35,729 bases of DNA. It comes from Halobacteriales archaeon QS_1_69_70. Lineage in GTDB: Archaea; Halobacteriota; Halobacteria; Halobacteriales; Haloarculaceae. Where the stretch lies: NCBI GenBank assembly GCA_003021005.1, contig PXRI01000029.1, forward strand, positions 1-35,729, written 5' to 3'. The position numbers were made by a program, and so were the translations under genes. Positions 6,900 to 16,339 of this stretch are shown here, in pieces. A model generated the notes under the pieces. That model saw only the letters and a program-made list of their open reading frames with translations, had not been told where the DNA came from and did not search any database. The stretch's first letter is position 1. Every line of letters starts with the position of its first letter.

Positions 6900-7574
6900 A
6901 TGACAGACGACGATTCCCCACTCGCGACCCTGTTCGAGTTGCAGCGGAACACGATCAGACAGACCGAGGACGCCCTCGAGAGCGCCCTCGAGGTCCCCGC
7001 CGACGTCAGCGACACGCTGTACGGCGGCATCGACACCCAGCGGGAGGTCCAACGGCAGGTGCTGGGGATGACCCGGCAGTCCATCCACACGTCGTTGGAC
7101 GCCGCCGAATCCGTCACGACGACGTCGGCGACGCTGGACGACCTCCGCGAGTCGGTCGACGAGACGTTCGACACCCTCGAGGAGCAGCAGGCGGAGGCCT
7201 TCGACGCCGTCGACGAGGAGTACGAGTCCCTCTCCGAGGGCTACGAGGAGTTCAGCGACGACGCCGCCGACAGCCTCAGCGAGCAGCTCGACGTCCTGGT
7301 CGAGTTCAACGAGGGCGTCGAGGAGCAGCTGACGGAGACCGTCGACGAGTTCACGGCGCAGCTGGACGAACTCGAGGCGGAACTGGAGGACCAGACCGAA
7401 GAGACCCAAGAGCGCGTCGTCGAGCAGGCCGAGGAGCTGGCCGAGCGCTACGAGGAGCAGCTCGAGGACCTGTCGGACCGGTTCGAGGAGCAGGCCGAGC
7501 GGTTCGACGAGCTCGAAGCGCGCATCGAGGACGTCGGCATCGACATCGGCAACGGCGACCGGACCGCCGAGTAA
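6900..7574 (+). CDS. Acidic coiled-coil protein of unknown function
   Basis: The 224-residue protein is almost entirely helical. It begins MTDDDSPLATLFELQRNTIR and from about residue 80 to 215 has continuous heptad-like Glu/Leu patterns (DELEAELEDQTEETQERVVE, EELAERYEEQLEDLSDRFEE). No signal peptide, membrane segment, Cys or His cluster is present, so it is probably cytoplasmic and structural. Its layout (short N-terminal hydrophobic patch, then amphipathic helices) is compatible with a phasin-like granule-coat protein, but no polyhydroxyalkanoate gene is nearby, so this is only a possibility. Translation probably uses the ggag at 6888-6891, making it one of the few genes here with a ribosome binding site. 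Confidence 0.75.
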   Translation: MTDDDSPLATLFELQRNTIRQTEDALESALEVPADVSDTLYGGIDTQREVQRQVLGMTRQSIHTSLDAAESVTTTSATLDDLRESVDETFDTLEEQQAEAFDAVDEEYESLSEGYEEFSDDAADSLSEQLDVLVEFNEGVEEQLTETVDEFTAQLDELEAELEDQTEETQERVVEQAEELAERYEEQLEDLSDRFEEQAERFDELEARIEDVGIDIGNGDRTAE

Positions 7575-7679
7575 CGACGTAGCGGCAGTCGTACCTGCAG
7601 ATCCGACGGACGGTTCCTCTCTTTATCGCCGGTACGGCTCAAGGAGTGGGTGTGACCGCGGCGCGCCGGATCTCGAGGG

Positions 7680-8030
7680 CTACGTCGGCACGCCGAAGGC
7701 GGCGATTTCGAGACCGAGGACCACGTTGACGACGTAGAGGATGACGAGCGCCGCCAGCCATGCCACGAGCCCGATGAGGGCGGCGTTCCCCCAGCCGCCG
7801 GGGTACCTCCAGTTGATGACGCCGATCCACACCACGAGGGCGACGATGAGTCCGACCAGCGGGATCCACGCGGTCAGCGCCCAGCCGATGGCCCCGAGCA
7901 GCGCCGTGATCACGGCGTGGCTGTAGTCGTCGGCGCCGACGACGATGCTGGCGCTGATGTAGATCGCCAGGCCGCCGACGAGCAGTGCGACCAGGAACGC
8001 GACGAGCGAACCCATGACGTGTGTCGCCAT
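7680..8030 (-). CDS. Small four-helix membrane protein, unknown function
   Basis: The 116-residue protein begins MATHVMGSLVAFLVALLVGG and has four hydrophobic segments at roughly residues 6-30, 38-50, 52-70 and 84-110, separated by short polar turns (VGADDYSHA; NWRYPGGWGN). It is an integral membrane protein of the kind common in haloarchaea; no family function is known to me. The ATG at 8030 was chosen because a tatttatgg box lies about 26 nt upstream on the coding strand (8053-8060). Between box and start is a perfect inverted repeat (see 8037-8060), suggesting regulated leaderless transcription. The frame is open further upstream but reads as Arg/Pro-rich non-protein sequence. Confidence 0.75.
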   Translation of the reverse strand: MATHVMGSLVAFLVALLVGGLAIYISASIVVGADDYSHAVITALLGAIGWALTAWIPLVGLIVALVVWIGVINWRYPGGWGNAALIGLVAWLAALVILYVVNVVLGLEIAAFGVPT

Positions 8031-8036
8031 GGTCGG

Positions 8037-8060
8037 CGGTTTACAAACCGACCATAAATA
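8037..8060 (-). promoter_or_regulatory. Leaderless promoter with inverted-repeat operator candidate
   Basis: The TATA-like box at 8053-8060 (taaata on the plus strand) is about 26 nt from the ATG of the membrane protein gene. Between them, cggttt (8037-8042) and aaaccg (8045-8050) form a perfect inverted repeat with a 2-nt spacer. An overlapping outer pair, ggtcgg (8031-8036) and ccgacc (8048-8053), adds dyad symmetry. A dimeric repressor bound here would block TFB/TBP or polymerase. The operator function is inferred. Confidence 0.5.
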
Positions 8061-8192
8061 ACATTCGGTTGAAACGTCGCCGGGCCGGGTCCTGGGGTCC
8101 GCCGGGCACCGGCGCCCCGGCCGCGTCGGGATACCCGCGCGCCACCGCAGGCACAGCCGCCACCCGAACCACAGCCCGACGTCCACTCCGCG

Positions 8193-10976
8193 TCAGGCCT
8201 CACGCAACTGCCGCAGGACGTCCGGCGCGGCCTCGAGCGCGTCGTCGAGCGCGTCGACGTCGGGGCCGCCGCCCTGCGCGAAGTCCGGCGGGCCGCCACC
8301 GCCGCCACCGACGCGGCCCGCAAGCTCGCCGACGACGCTGCCGGCGTCGATGTCGACGCCGTCCGGTACCGCCACGACGAACGTCGCCCCATCGTGGCCG
8401 CTCCCCAGGACGGCGACCTGGCCCGCCTCGACGAGGGCGTTGGCGGTCGCCCGCAGCTCGTCCATGCCGGTGTCGACGCGGCGGACCACCGCGGTCGCCT
8501 CGCCGATGTCGACCGCCGTCGCGTCGTCGCCGCCCTCCGCGCGGACGGCGGCGAGCTGTTCGGTCAGGTCCTCGATGCGCTTGCCGCGGGCCTTCCACTC
8601 CTCGAAGAACCGCTCGGCGGTCTCGGGGACCGCCTGCGGGGAGACGTCGAGGACGTCGGCAGCCTCGTACAGCGCGTCCTCGGTGCGCTGGGTCGCCTCG
8701 ACGGCGGCGTCGCCGGCGGCGAAGGTCAGCCGCTCGACGCCGTCCTGGACGCGCTCCGTGGACAGGACCTTGATGGCGCCGACGTCGCCGGTGCGGCCGA
8801 CGTGCGTGCCGCCGCACGCCTGGACGTCCTCCTCGACGTGGACCACCCGGATGCGTTCGCCGGGCGGGATGCCGCCCTGGTAGAGGTCGAAACCGTGGGC
8901 CGCCTCCGCCTCGTGGCGCTCCGGCCACTCCCGTGCGACGGCGACGTTGTCCGTGACGACCCGGTTTGCGACCCGCTCGATGCGGCGGACCTCCTCGCGG
9001 GAGATCCGCTCGTAGTGGCGGACGTCGAGCCGCGACGAGTCGGTGCCCTTCCGGGCGCCGGCCTGCCGGACGTGGTCGCCGAGCACCTGGCGGGCCGCGT
9101 GGCCCACGATGTGGGTCGCGGTGTGGTGCTGCATCAGCCGTTGGCGGCGCGCACCGTCGATCTGACCCCGGACGAACTCGCCTTTCCCCGGGTTCCCGTC
9201 GGCCCGGTGGAGCACGACGCCGTCGATCTCCCGGACGTCCGTCACCTCGATCGTGACCTCGTCGGTCGACAGCGTCCCGACGTCGGCCGGCTGGCCGCCG
9301 CCCTCCGGGTAGAACATCGTCTGGTCGAGCACCACGTCGTCGGCCTCCTCGCGCTCGATGACGTCGAGGACGACGGCCTCGAAGTCCGTGCGCTCGGGCT
9401 CCTCGTAGAACAGCTTCTCCGTCTCCGGGAGGTCGGCGACCCGGTCGGAAACCCCGCCGGCGGCATCCGCCTCGTCGGCCGCGTCGCCGCCGTGCCGGGC
9501 GGCGACGCGCGAGTGGAAGTCCTCCGGGATCGCGACGGCGGCGCCGTGCTCGGTGGCGATCTCCTCGACGGTGCCCGGCTGGATGCCGTGGCTGTCGTAC
9601 AGCTCGACGACCTCCGAAAGCGGGATGGCCTCCGCCCTGTCGGCGTACTCCTCGGCCAGCCGCTCGACCTGGCGGGTGCCGCGCTCGACGGTCTCGCGGT
9701 ACTTCTCGACCTCGGTGCGGACGACGTCCCTTATTGTGTCGCGGTTCCCGTAGTCGAGCCGCTCGGCCTGCATGTCGACGAGTTCGTCCAGCGGCGCGTC
9801 GACGCCGACGTCGTCGCAGAGCCGCTTCGTCCGCCGGAGCACCATCCGGGCGAGGTAGCCGGTTCCCACGTTGGAGGGGACGATGCCGTCGCCGAGCATG
9901 TACGCGAGCGTCCGGCAGTGGTCCGCGACGGCGTAGATCGACTCCAGCGGCTCGACGAGCTCGCGGAGGCGGTCGGTGGAGACGCCGAGTTCCGCGGCGA
10001 TGTCGCCGCGGGCGGCCTCGACGTCGTCGACGTCGTCGATGTCGAGCTGCCCCGACAGCCGGGCGGCCCGCCCGACGAGTTCGGTTTCCTCCTCCGAGTG
10101 CGAGAGGCCGGCGTTGTCCGTCAAGAAGTCGATCATGTCCGGGTAGATGGCCTCGTAGACGGTCGCGGTGCCCTGGGACATCCAGGTCCACCGCTCCAGC
10201 CCGTAGCCGGTGTCCACGATGTAGGTGTCCATGTAGGCGTAGCGGTTGCCGTCCTTCAGCTCGTAGTCGCCGTCGGGGTCGGCCTCCATGCACATGAAGA
10301 CCAGCGTGGCGAGTTCCAGACCGCGGTAGACGACCTCGATGGCGGGCCCGGCGTTCCCGCCGCCGACCCACGGGTCCTCGATGTAGGTGACCTCGGAGAC
10401 GTCGGCGCCCATCTCCGCGAGGAGTTCGTCGCAGTACCGGACGGTCTGGTCCTTCCAGTAGACCTCGCCCCGGTAGGCGTACCGGTCGGGCTCGTCGAGG
10501 TCCTCGCGGGCGTTGAACGCGTGGTGGGCCATCATCTCGAAGGCCATCGTGTGCCGCCCGGTCTTGCCGACGTTGTCGATGTCCGCCATCCGGATGCAGG
10601 GCTGGCTGATCGTCAGGGGGTTCGCCGGCGGCGGCGTCTCCCCGGAGGTGACGAGCGGCTGGAAGTCGTAGATCGACGCCTGCGTCAGGAGTACGTCGTC
10701 GCGCCAGCGGTTCGCCGCCACCGGGTACGGGTCGATCCGGTCGTGGCCGCGCTCCTCGAAGAAGGAGAGGAACGCCTCCCGCATCTCCGCCAGCGTGTGG
10801 GCCTCGTCGAAGCCGGGGTCGTCGATGAACTCGTACGCGGCACACGGCGGCTCGCCGCACTGCTCCCGCTCGGCGTCGCGGGTCCAGAAGTGGTCGCCGC
10901 AGGACGGACACTCCCGCCGGACGAACCCCTCCTCCCGGAAGTACTCGAGCCGGTATTCGTCCTCGAGGTCGCTCAT
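8193..10976 (-). CDS. alaS: Alanyl-tRNA synthetase
   Basis: The 927-residue protein is full length for archaeal AlaRS, which charges tRNA-Ala and hydrolyses mischarged Ser/Gly-tRNA. An N-terminal zinc-type segment ([12 protein letters not shown]) typical of archaeal AlaRS precedes the class II catalytic core (FFEERGHDR, then [20 protein letters not shown]). The editing domain carries the metal ligands H618 and H622 (HTATH) and C721 and H725 (CGGTH). The C-terminal DHHA1/C-Ala domain ends with the glycine-rich loop [17 protein letters not shown]. The ATG at 10976 starts [13 protein letters not shown]; an aaaaccctt box about 27 nt upstream fits a leaderless transcript. It is divergent from hef. 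Nothing is missing or broken. Confidence 0.97.
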   Translation of the reverse strand: MSDLEDEYRLEYFREEGFVRRECPSCGDHFWTRDAEREQCGEPPCAAYEFIDDPGFDEAHTLAEMREAFLSFFEERGHDRIDPYPVAANRWRDDVLLTQASIYDFQPLVTSGETPPPANPLTISQPCIRMADIDNVGKTGRHTMAFEMMAHHAFNAREDLDEPDRYAYRGEVYWKDQTVRYCDELLAEMGADVSEVTYIEDPWVGGGNAGPAIEVVYRGLELATLVFMCMEADPDGDYELKDGNRYAYMDTYIVDTGYGLERWTWMSQGTATVYEAIYPDMIDFLTDNAGLSHSEEETELVGRAARLSGQLDIDDVDDVEAARGDIAAELGVSTDRLRELVEPLESIYAVADHCRTLAYMLGDGIVPSNVGTGYLARMVLRRTKRLCDDVGVDAPLDELVDMQAERLDYGNRDTIRDVVRTEVEKYRETVERGTRQVERLAEEYADRAEAIPLSEVVELYDSHGIQPGTVEEIATEHGAAVAIPEDFHSRVAARHGGDAADEADAAGGVSDRVADLPETEKLFYEEPERTDFEAVVLDVIEREEADDVVLDQTMFYPEGGGQPADVGTLSTDEVTIEVTDVREIDGVVLHRADGNPGKGEFVRGQIDGARRQRLMQHHTATHIVGHAARQVLGDHVRQAGARKGTDSSRLDVRHYERISREEVRRIERVANRVVTDNVAVAREWPERHEAEAAHGFDLYQGGIPPGERIRVVHVEEDVQACGGTHVGRTGDVGAIKVLSTERVQDGVERLTFAAGDAAVEATQRTEDALYEAADVLDVSPQAVPETAERFFEEWKARGKRIEDLTEQLAAVRAEGGDDATAVDIGEATAVVRRVDTGMDELRATANALVEAGQVAVLGSGHDGATFVVAVPDGVDIDAGSVVGELAGRVGGGGGGPPDFAQGGGPDVDALDDALEAAPDVLRQLREA

Positions 10977-11436
10977 TGGTCCACCTTGGCCCGTCGCCGG
11001 TGAAAGGGTTTTCGAGGCGCGCGTGGCGCTTGGCCGTCACGTCGTGGGCGGCGGCCGAGCGCCCGCGAGCGGGCCTGCGGGAGGTAGAAACCGCGCCGTC
11101 GGTCGAGGATCCCTGCCGGCTCCGTTCGAGGGCCCGGAACTCGTCGACGACCGTCGAGCACAGACGGGGCCGCGGACCGTCGGCGACCACCGTGGCGCCT
11201 GCCGGAGATTCCGCCGAACGTCGCGAGTTTCGAGGAACCGCGAGGGTCCCGGACCATCGCCCGTCGTCGACCGCCGTGGCCTTCGGAGAGCCCGTCGGCC
11301 GTCGGCGAGTGTCCAGAACCTGCCGAGATGCCTCGGTCGTCGGCGACGGCCGTGGCACCCGCGCCACACACGTCGGGGACCACTTCCGCCCCGCCGGCCG
11401 AACCCTTATGCGGCGGAGCGACGAACCCGAGCACGG
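10977..11436. other. Intergenic region between alaS and hef with divergent promoters
   Basis: This 460-bp GC-rich gap holds no convincing gene. The alaS box lies at about 11000-11013 (aaagggtttt on the plus strand). For hef, ccttatgcgg at 11404-11413 is centred about 28 nt before the ATG at 11437. The middle contains a few short imperfect recurrences of gtcggcgac...ccgtggc (near 11178, 11270 and 11338) that may be old duplications. They are not a clear repeat family and do not match the hairpin repeat. Confidence 0.5.
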
Positions 11437-14259
11437 ATGGCCACAGCCCCGGAGGAGCCGGAGTACGTCGAGGGGCCGATGCTCGCGGACCGACGCATCG
11501 AGAAGCGGCGCTACCAGCTCCGGCTGGCCGACACCGCCCGTGGGGACCACACGCTCGTCTGCCTGCCGACCGGGCTCGGGAAGACGGCGGTGAGCCTGCT
11601 GGTGACGGCCGACCGCCTCGCCGAACACGGCGGGCGGTCGCTGCTCCTGGCGCCCACGAAGCCGCTCGTCCAGCAGCACGCCGCCTTCTACCGGGACGCC
11701 CTGGACGTGCCCGACGACCAGGTCGTCGTCTTCACCGGCGCCGTCCGGCCCGAGGACCGCGCGGCCCTCTGGGGTGACGCCCGCGTGGTCTGTGCCACGC
11801 CGCAGGTCGTCGAGAACGACCTGGTCGGCAACCGCATCACGCTCGCCGACGTCGTCCACTGCACCTTCGACGAGTGCCACCGGGCCACCGGCGAGTACGC
11901 CTACAACTACATCGCCGACCGGTACCACGCCGACGCCGACCGGCCGCTCGTCACCGGCATGAGCGCCTCCCCGGGCGGCGACAAGGAGGAGATCCTCACC
12001 GTCTGTGACAACCTCGGCCTGCGGGAGGTCGCGGTGATGACCGAGGACGACGCCGACGTCGAGGCCCACACCTACCACACCGCCGTCGAGTGGGAGGAGG
12101 TCGAAATCCCCGAGGCGGTCCTGGAGATCCGGGACCTGCTGGGCGACGTCATCTCGGACCGCCTCGAGTCGCTGTGCGAGTTGGGGGTGGCGGCCACGAC
12201 CGACCCGAACCTCTCCCAATCACAGCTGAACCGCATCCGGGCGAAACTCCAGCGACTCGTCGACGAGGGCGACAGCGACGGCTACCAGGGGATGTCCGCC
12301 CACGCCGAAATCATGAAGCTCCGCCGGGCCGTCGAACTCGTCGAGACCCAAAGCGTCGAGTCGCTCCGCCGGTACTTCGAGCGCCAGCGGGACGCCGCCC
12401 GGTCGTCGGGCGCCTCGAAGGCCAGCCAGCGGTTCGTCTCCGAACCCCGCGTCCGGGAGGCGATGCAGCGGGCCGAGGCGTTCGAGGACCTCCACCCGAA
12501 GTTCCGCCGCACCCGAATCTTGCTCGCCCAGGCGCTCGGCGTCCAGGACGGCGAGCGCGTCATCGTCTTCACCGAGTCCCGCGACACCGCCGAGAGCCTG
12601 ACGGACTTCCTCGGCGAGCACTTCGAGACGCGCCGGTTCGTCGGCCAGGGTGACAAGGAGGGCTCCGACGGCATGACCCAGACCGAACAGCAGGAGACGC
12701 TGTCGGCGTTCCGGACCGGCGAGTTCGAGGTGCTGGTCTCGACCAGCGTCGCCGAGGAGGGACTGGACGTGCCCGACGTCGACCTGGTGCTGTTCTACGA
12801 GCCGGTGCCGAAGGGCATCCGCTCCATCCAGCGGAAGGGCCGCACCGGCCGCGCCAGCGAGGGCCGGGTCGTCGTGCTGATGGCCGCCGACACCCGCGAC
12901 GAGGCGTTCTTCTGGAAGTCCCGCAACGAGGAACAGCGGATGGCCGAGGAGCTCCGGAAGCTCAAGGACCTCGAGGGCGAGATCGAGGCCGAGATCGCCG
13001 CCCAGCCCGGGCTGGCGGAGTTCCCCGGCGGGCGGCCGACCGAAGGGAGGCCGCCGAACGAGCGAGCGGGAGGAGTGAGCGGAGCGAACGACGACACGCG
13101 AGGTGCGAGCGGCGAAGCCGCGAGCCGCGAGGGGTCGCCGGCGCCGGGGCCCGACGGCGGGTCGGCGAACGCACTCGACGGCGACCCGACGGACGAGCGT
13201 GAGAGCCGCTCCGGCGACGGGACCGCCGATCACAGCCGGGCAGATGCCGGGAATGGTTCGGTGGGGGCGCCGGAAGACGGCGACGGCCAGGCGGCCGCGG
13301 GCTCGAGTGACGACGCCGTCTCCGGGGCCGATGCGTCGGACGACGGCGATGGGGGGACCGGTTCGACCGATTCGACGTCGCCGCCAGAATCCGACGATTT
13401 CGATGTGGGTGACGACAACGGTTCGGCGCCGGACGGGACCCGGACCGACGCCGGTTCCGCCGGCGGGAGCGGCCAGGCCGGTCTCGCGGACTTTGCGGCC
13501 GACGCCGCGACCGAAGCCGGCGGCCCGGACGCTCCGGCCGACGCCGGGCCGCCCGCGGCGGAACTGGCGGGCACCGTCGCCGAGGTCGAGCCGGACGGCG
13601 GGGCGGTCGAGGTGGTCGCCGATCAGCGGGAACTGGACTCCCACATCGCCCGGGATCTGTCGACCCGCGAGGGCGTCGAGACGCGGCTGGAGACGCTCGC
13701 GGTCGGCGACTACGTGGTCTCCGACCGGGTGGTCGTAGAGCGGAAAACCGTCGAGGACTTCCTGGAGACGCTGCTCGGCGAGGACCGCTCGCTGTTCCAG
13801 CAGGTCGGCGACGCCGCCCGGTTCTACGCCCGCCCGGTGGTCGTCATCGAGGGCGAGCGCCTCTACGAGGCCCGCAACGTCCACCCGAACGCCGTCCGCG
13901 GGGCCCTCGCCTCGCTGGCGGTCGACTTCGGCGCGAGCGTCCTCCGGACGGATGGCCCGGACGACACGGCGGACCTGCTCGAGGTCATTGCCCGCCGCGA
14001 GCAGGAGGCCGACGACCGGTCGGTGTCGGTCCACGGCGAGAAGGGCGGCAAGACGCTGGCCGAGCGCCAGGAGTACGTCGTCGGCGCCATCGCCGAGGTC
14101 GGCCCGGTCACCGCACGATCGCTCTTGGAGCACTTCGGCAGCGTCGAAGCGGTCATGACCGCCGAGGAGGACGACCTGCTCGCGGTCGAGGGCGTCGGCG
14201 AGGTGACCGCCGGGCGGATCCGCGAGGTCGCCGGCGGCGACTACGCCGACGCGGAATGA
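11437..14259 (+). CDS. hef: Hef-type SF2 helicase fused to XPF-family nuclease
   Basis: The 940-residue protein is the archaeal FANCM/XPF homologue acting on stalled replication forks. Helicase part: Walker A PTGLGKT (residues 44-50), DECH box (145-148), helicase C motifs VSTSVAEEGLDVPDVD and QRKGRTGRASEG, and the helical insert typical of Hef/FANCM between them. The nuclease part has G757-D758, E768-R769-K770 and D774, matching the GDx(n)ERKx3D active site. A tandem helix-hairpin-helix module follows (TARSLLEHFG, LAVEGVGEVTAGRI). The two enzymes are joined by an unusually long linker (residues ~530-715) rich in Asp, Gly, Ser and Ala, whose first 35 residues come from the hairpin repeat. The start at ATG 11437 is supported by the upstream box; the longer open frame upstream is non-coding. 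Hef is known to form a PCNA-linked repair network in haloarchaea. Confidence 0.95.
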   Translation: MATAPEEPEYVEGPMLADRRIEKRRYQLRLADTARGDHTLVCLPTGLGKTAVSLLVTADRLAEHGGRSLLLAPTKPLVQQHAAFYRDALDVPDDQVVVFTGAVRPEDRAALWGDARVVCATPQVVENDLVGNRITLADVVHCTFDECHRATGEYAYNYIADRYHADADRPLVTGMSASPGGDKEEILTVCDNLGLREVAVMTEDDADVEAHTYHTAVEWEEVEIPEAVLEIRDLLGDVISDRLESLCELGVAATTDPNLSQSQLNRIRAKLQRLVDEGDSDGYQGMSAHAEIMKLRRAVELVETQSVESLRRYFERQRDAARSSGASKASQRFVSEPRVREAMQRAEAFEDLHPKFRRTRILLAQALGVQDGERVIVFTESRDTAESLTDFLGEHFETRRFVGQGDKEGSDGMTQTEQQETLSAFRTGEFEVLVSTSVAEEGLDVPDVDLVLFYEPVPKGIRSIQRKGRTGRASEGRVVVLMAADTRDEAFFWKSRNEEQRMAEELRKLKDLEGEIEAEIAAQPGLAEFPGGRPTEGRPPNERAGGVSGANDDTRGASGEAASREGSPAPGPDGGSANALDGDPTDERESRSGDGTADHSRADAGNGSVGAPEDGDGQAAAGSSDDAVSGADASDDGDGGTGSTDSTSPPESDDFDVGDDNGSAPDGTRTDAGSAGGSGQAGLADFAADAATEAGGPDAPADAGPPAAELAGTVAEVEPDGGAVEVVADQRELDSHIARDLSTREGVETRLETLAVGDYVVSDRVVVERKTVEDFLETLLGEDRSLFQQVGDAARFYARPVVVIEGERLYEARNVHPNAVRGALASLAVDFGASVLRTDGPDDTADLLEVIARREQEADDRSVSVHGEKGGKTLAERQEYVVGAIAEVGPVTARSLLEHFGSVEAVMTAEEDDLLAVEGVGEVTAGRIREVAGGDYADAE
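13031..13133. repeat. Dispersed hairpin repeat, copy B (inside hef linker)
   Basis: The core ggccgaccgaagggaggcc at 13034-13052 is the exact reverse complement of the core in copies A and D. The stem here is GCGGCC/GGCCGC, not GAGGCC/GGCCTC as in copy A. The block to 13102 aligns gap-free with copy A. Relative to hef it is read as RPTEGRP, a different frame from the EADRREAS reading in copy A, so the shared feature is DNA, not protein. Confidence 0.8.
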
Positions 14260-14325
14260 CGCCGGGCCATACCCGTCGGGCCGCCAGGGGCGGGCGTCCG
14301 CCGTGGACCCGGAATCTGCCTCCAG

Positions 14326-15465
14326 TCAGCCGCCGACCGCGCAGTTGTTCGGCCCCAGCTCCAGCTCGAACGCCGTCTCGTCGTCGACCGACTCCCGGCC
14401 GAGGTTGACAGCGACGATGGTCTCGACGTTCGCCGGCGGGTCGCCCACCCCCTCGACGACGCGGTCGACGAAGGACTCGCGGTCCAGCGAGAACGCCGAC
14501 AGCCGGTCCCGCAATGCGCCCAGCCTGGCGGCGTGGGGCCCGCGCTCGCTCGCCCGCTCGGGGGACACGTGTCCAGGCGCGACCACCGTCCGGTCCGGGA
14601 GGCCCGCAAGCCGCTCGGCCAGCGTCTCGTGGAGCGTCCGCGCCAGCCCGGGCGCCGCCTCCTCGCCCACCTGGAGGTCCGGCCGGGGGACGCCATCGAG
14701 GAACAGCGAGTCCCCCGAGAGCAGGCAGTCGTCGACCCGGAGCGACACCGCGCCGGTGGTGTGGCCGTGGGTCGCGATGACCTCGACGCCGACGTCGCCG
14801 ACCGCGATGGTGTCGCCGTCGGCGACTGCCTCGAACGAGCCATCCATCCCGCGGTCGGCGGCGGCGTCGGGGACGAGCGCTGTCGCGCCGGTCGCCTCGG
14901 CGACGGCCCGGCGGCCGCTGAGGTGGTCGGCGTGGACGTGGGTGTCGAGCACCTGCTCGACGCTCGCGTCTATCCCCACGTACCGGTCGACGAACGCCCG
15001 GAGCGGGTCCACGACCAACGCGTCGCCGTCCGAGACGACGGCGTAGGCCAGACAGCCGCTCGCCGGGCGGCGGTACTGGCACACGGTCGCGTCTGCCGCG
15101 TCGACCGCGACGCGGTCGCTGCGGTACACCCGAGCCCAGGCCGCCATGCCGCCGGCGAGGTTAGCGGCGCCGACGCCGGCCTCGCTCAGCGCCGCGGCTA
15201 TCTCGGCGCTGGCCTCGCCCTCCGGGCAGACGACGACGTAGGAGCGGTCCTCCGCGACGAGCGAGGCCGGGTCCCCGGTCGCCCGGGCGCTCACAAACTC
15301 CATGTACGGGACGTTGGTGTGGTTGACCTCGGGGCCCTCGATGCGCCAGGCGTCGACCTCGTCCCCGTTGCGGACGTCGAGGACGTCGACCCGGTCGCCG
15401 GCCTCGACGCGGTCGGCCAGCGTCCCGGCGCTCACCTCGCCGGCCCCAGCGGCGTCGGGCGTCAT
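14326..15465 (-). CDS. Rhodanese-metallo-beta-lactamase fusion, persulfide dioxygenase-like
   Basis: The 379-residue protein has an N-terminal rhodanese domain (VDVLDVRNGDEVDAWRIEG, residues 26-44; active-site loop VVVCPEGEAS with C80; NLAGGMAAW, 102-110). An ETHE1/GloB-type MBL domain follows, with THVHADH (H176, H178, D180, H181), HGH (H235), GDSLF (D252) and APGH (H299), a mononuclear metal site. Such fusions are thought to oxidise glutathione- or thiol-bound persulfides to sulfite, with rhodanese moving sulfane sulfur. Haloarchaea use gamma-glutamylcysteine, so the physiological thiol would differ (inference). A cttaag box about 27 nt upstream of ATG 15465 suggests a leaderless transcript divergent from the ferritin-like gene. 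Confidence 0.88.
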   Translation of the reverse strand: MTPDAAGAGEVSAGTLADRVEAGDRVDVLDVRNGDEVDAWRIEGPEVNHTNVPYMEFVSARATGDPASLVAEDRSYVVVCPEGEASAEIAAALSEAGVGAANLAGGMAAWARVYRSDRVAVDAADATVCQYRRPASGCLAYAVVSDGDALVVDPLRAFVDRYVGIDASVEQVLDTHVHADHLSGRRAVAEATGATALVPDAAADRGMDGSFEAVADGDTIAVGDVGVEVIATHGHTTGAVSLRVDDCLLSGDSLFLDGVPRPDLQVGEEAAPGLARTLHETLAERLAGLPDRTVVAPGHVSPERASERGPHAARLGALRDRLSAFSLDRESFVDRVVEGVGDPPANVETIVAVNLGRESVDDETAFELELGPNNCAVGG

Positions 15466-15586
15466 GGCCAATAGTTGGCCCCGCGCCGCCTTAAGACGGC
15501 CGCCGGGCGCCGGCGGGCCCGGGAAGGCGGCCGCTCCAGCCGGCGGTCGTCGACAGAGTTGTATGGCTGCCGACCGCAACGGGGAC

Positions 15587-16219
15587 ATGGACGGCGAGGC
15601 GTTCCTCGAGACGGTCCGGGAATCGAACGCGACCAGGCTGGACCGACTCGGGTCGGACAAGGCGCTGGTCGCCGCCACGGACGCCGATCTCGAGCGGGTC
15701 CGCGTGCTCGAGACCGCCGCGGCGGCGGAGGCCCGCGCCGCCGCCACGCTCGAGGCGTGGGCTGCCGACGAATCCGACGACCGGGCCCGCGAGGCGTTCG
15801 TCGACGCGGCGGAACGGGAGCGTGCCCACCACGACCGGATCACCGAGCTGGGCGACGTCGCGGCTGCGGACCCCCCGGCCGACGCGCTCCACGAGCACCT
15901 CCGGAGCCTGGACGACACCGTCGGTCGCGCCGCCGCGGGACTCATCGCGCGCCCGCTCGTCGCCTCCCGGTCGCTGCTGCAGGTCATCAACTTCTTCGTC
16001 AACGAGGGCGAGACCGCGACGGCCGACCTGTTCCGGGATCTCCGGTCGGACACCGACCGGCAGGCCGAGGCGGGCGCCGCGATGGTCGCGACGCTCTGTG
16101 AGTCCGAGGACGACCGCGCGCGGGCCGAGACCGCCGCCGACGGGGCGATCGACGCCGCCTACGGGGAGTACGCCGACAGACTCGAGGGACTCGGCATCGA
16201 TCCGAAGCCGGTCTGTTGA
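15587..16219 (+). CDS. Ferritin/rubrerythrin-like helical protein
   Basis: The 210-residue all-helical protein (MDGEAFLETVRESNATRLDR, later SDKALVAATDADLERVRVLE) matches the haloarchaeal proteins usually labelled rubrerythrin family. Acidic and His residues occur in helix positions (AAAAEARAAATLEAW; AERERAHHDRI), but a complete pair of ExxH iron sites is not evident, so the di-iron function is uncertain. The C-terminus AAYGEYADRLEGLGIDPKPVC is characteristic of this group. I chose ATG 15587 because relatives start with a short acidic segment before the FLEAVR-like helix; ATG 15563 in frame would add eight residues. Its position between the persulfide enzyme and a regulator suggests a redox or metal stress setting. 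Confidence 0.7.
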   Translation: MDGEAFLETVRESNATRLDRLGSDKALVAATDADLERVRVLETAAAAEARAAATLEAWAADESDDRAREAFVDAAERERAHHDRITELGDVAAADPPADALHEHLRSLDDTVGRAAAGLIARPLVASRSLLQVINFFVNEGETATADLFRDLRSDTDRQAEAGAAMVATLCESEDDRARAETAADGAIDAAYGEYADRLEGLGIDPKPVC

Positions 16220-16339
16220 GGGCGGGCAAGCGTCCGAATCGACCGTCGCAAGGGATCGGTCCGCCGGCGAGACGGCGGGACCGTGCCGCCCTCGCCTGCA
16301 CCCGGTAGGCTTTGGAGGCCCGAGCCACAGTGGACGCGT

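Noticed and set aside
8394-11003. Open frame of ~869 codons on the plus strand opposite alaS
   Set aside because: Antisense shadow with repetitive Asp/Val/Leu/Arg composition. It has no domain and no promoter.
11017-11400. Recurring gtcggcgac...ccgtggc segments as a repeat family
   Set aside because: Matches are short and irregular, and the local GC bias makes such coincidences likely.
8200-12219. Very long open frame (~1339 codons) on the minus strand crossing alaS and the start of hef
   Set aside because: The product is Arg/Pro/Gly-rich with no fold pattern and is a shadow of alaS in a GC-rich genome. alaS and hef are unmistakable in their own frames.
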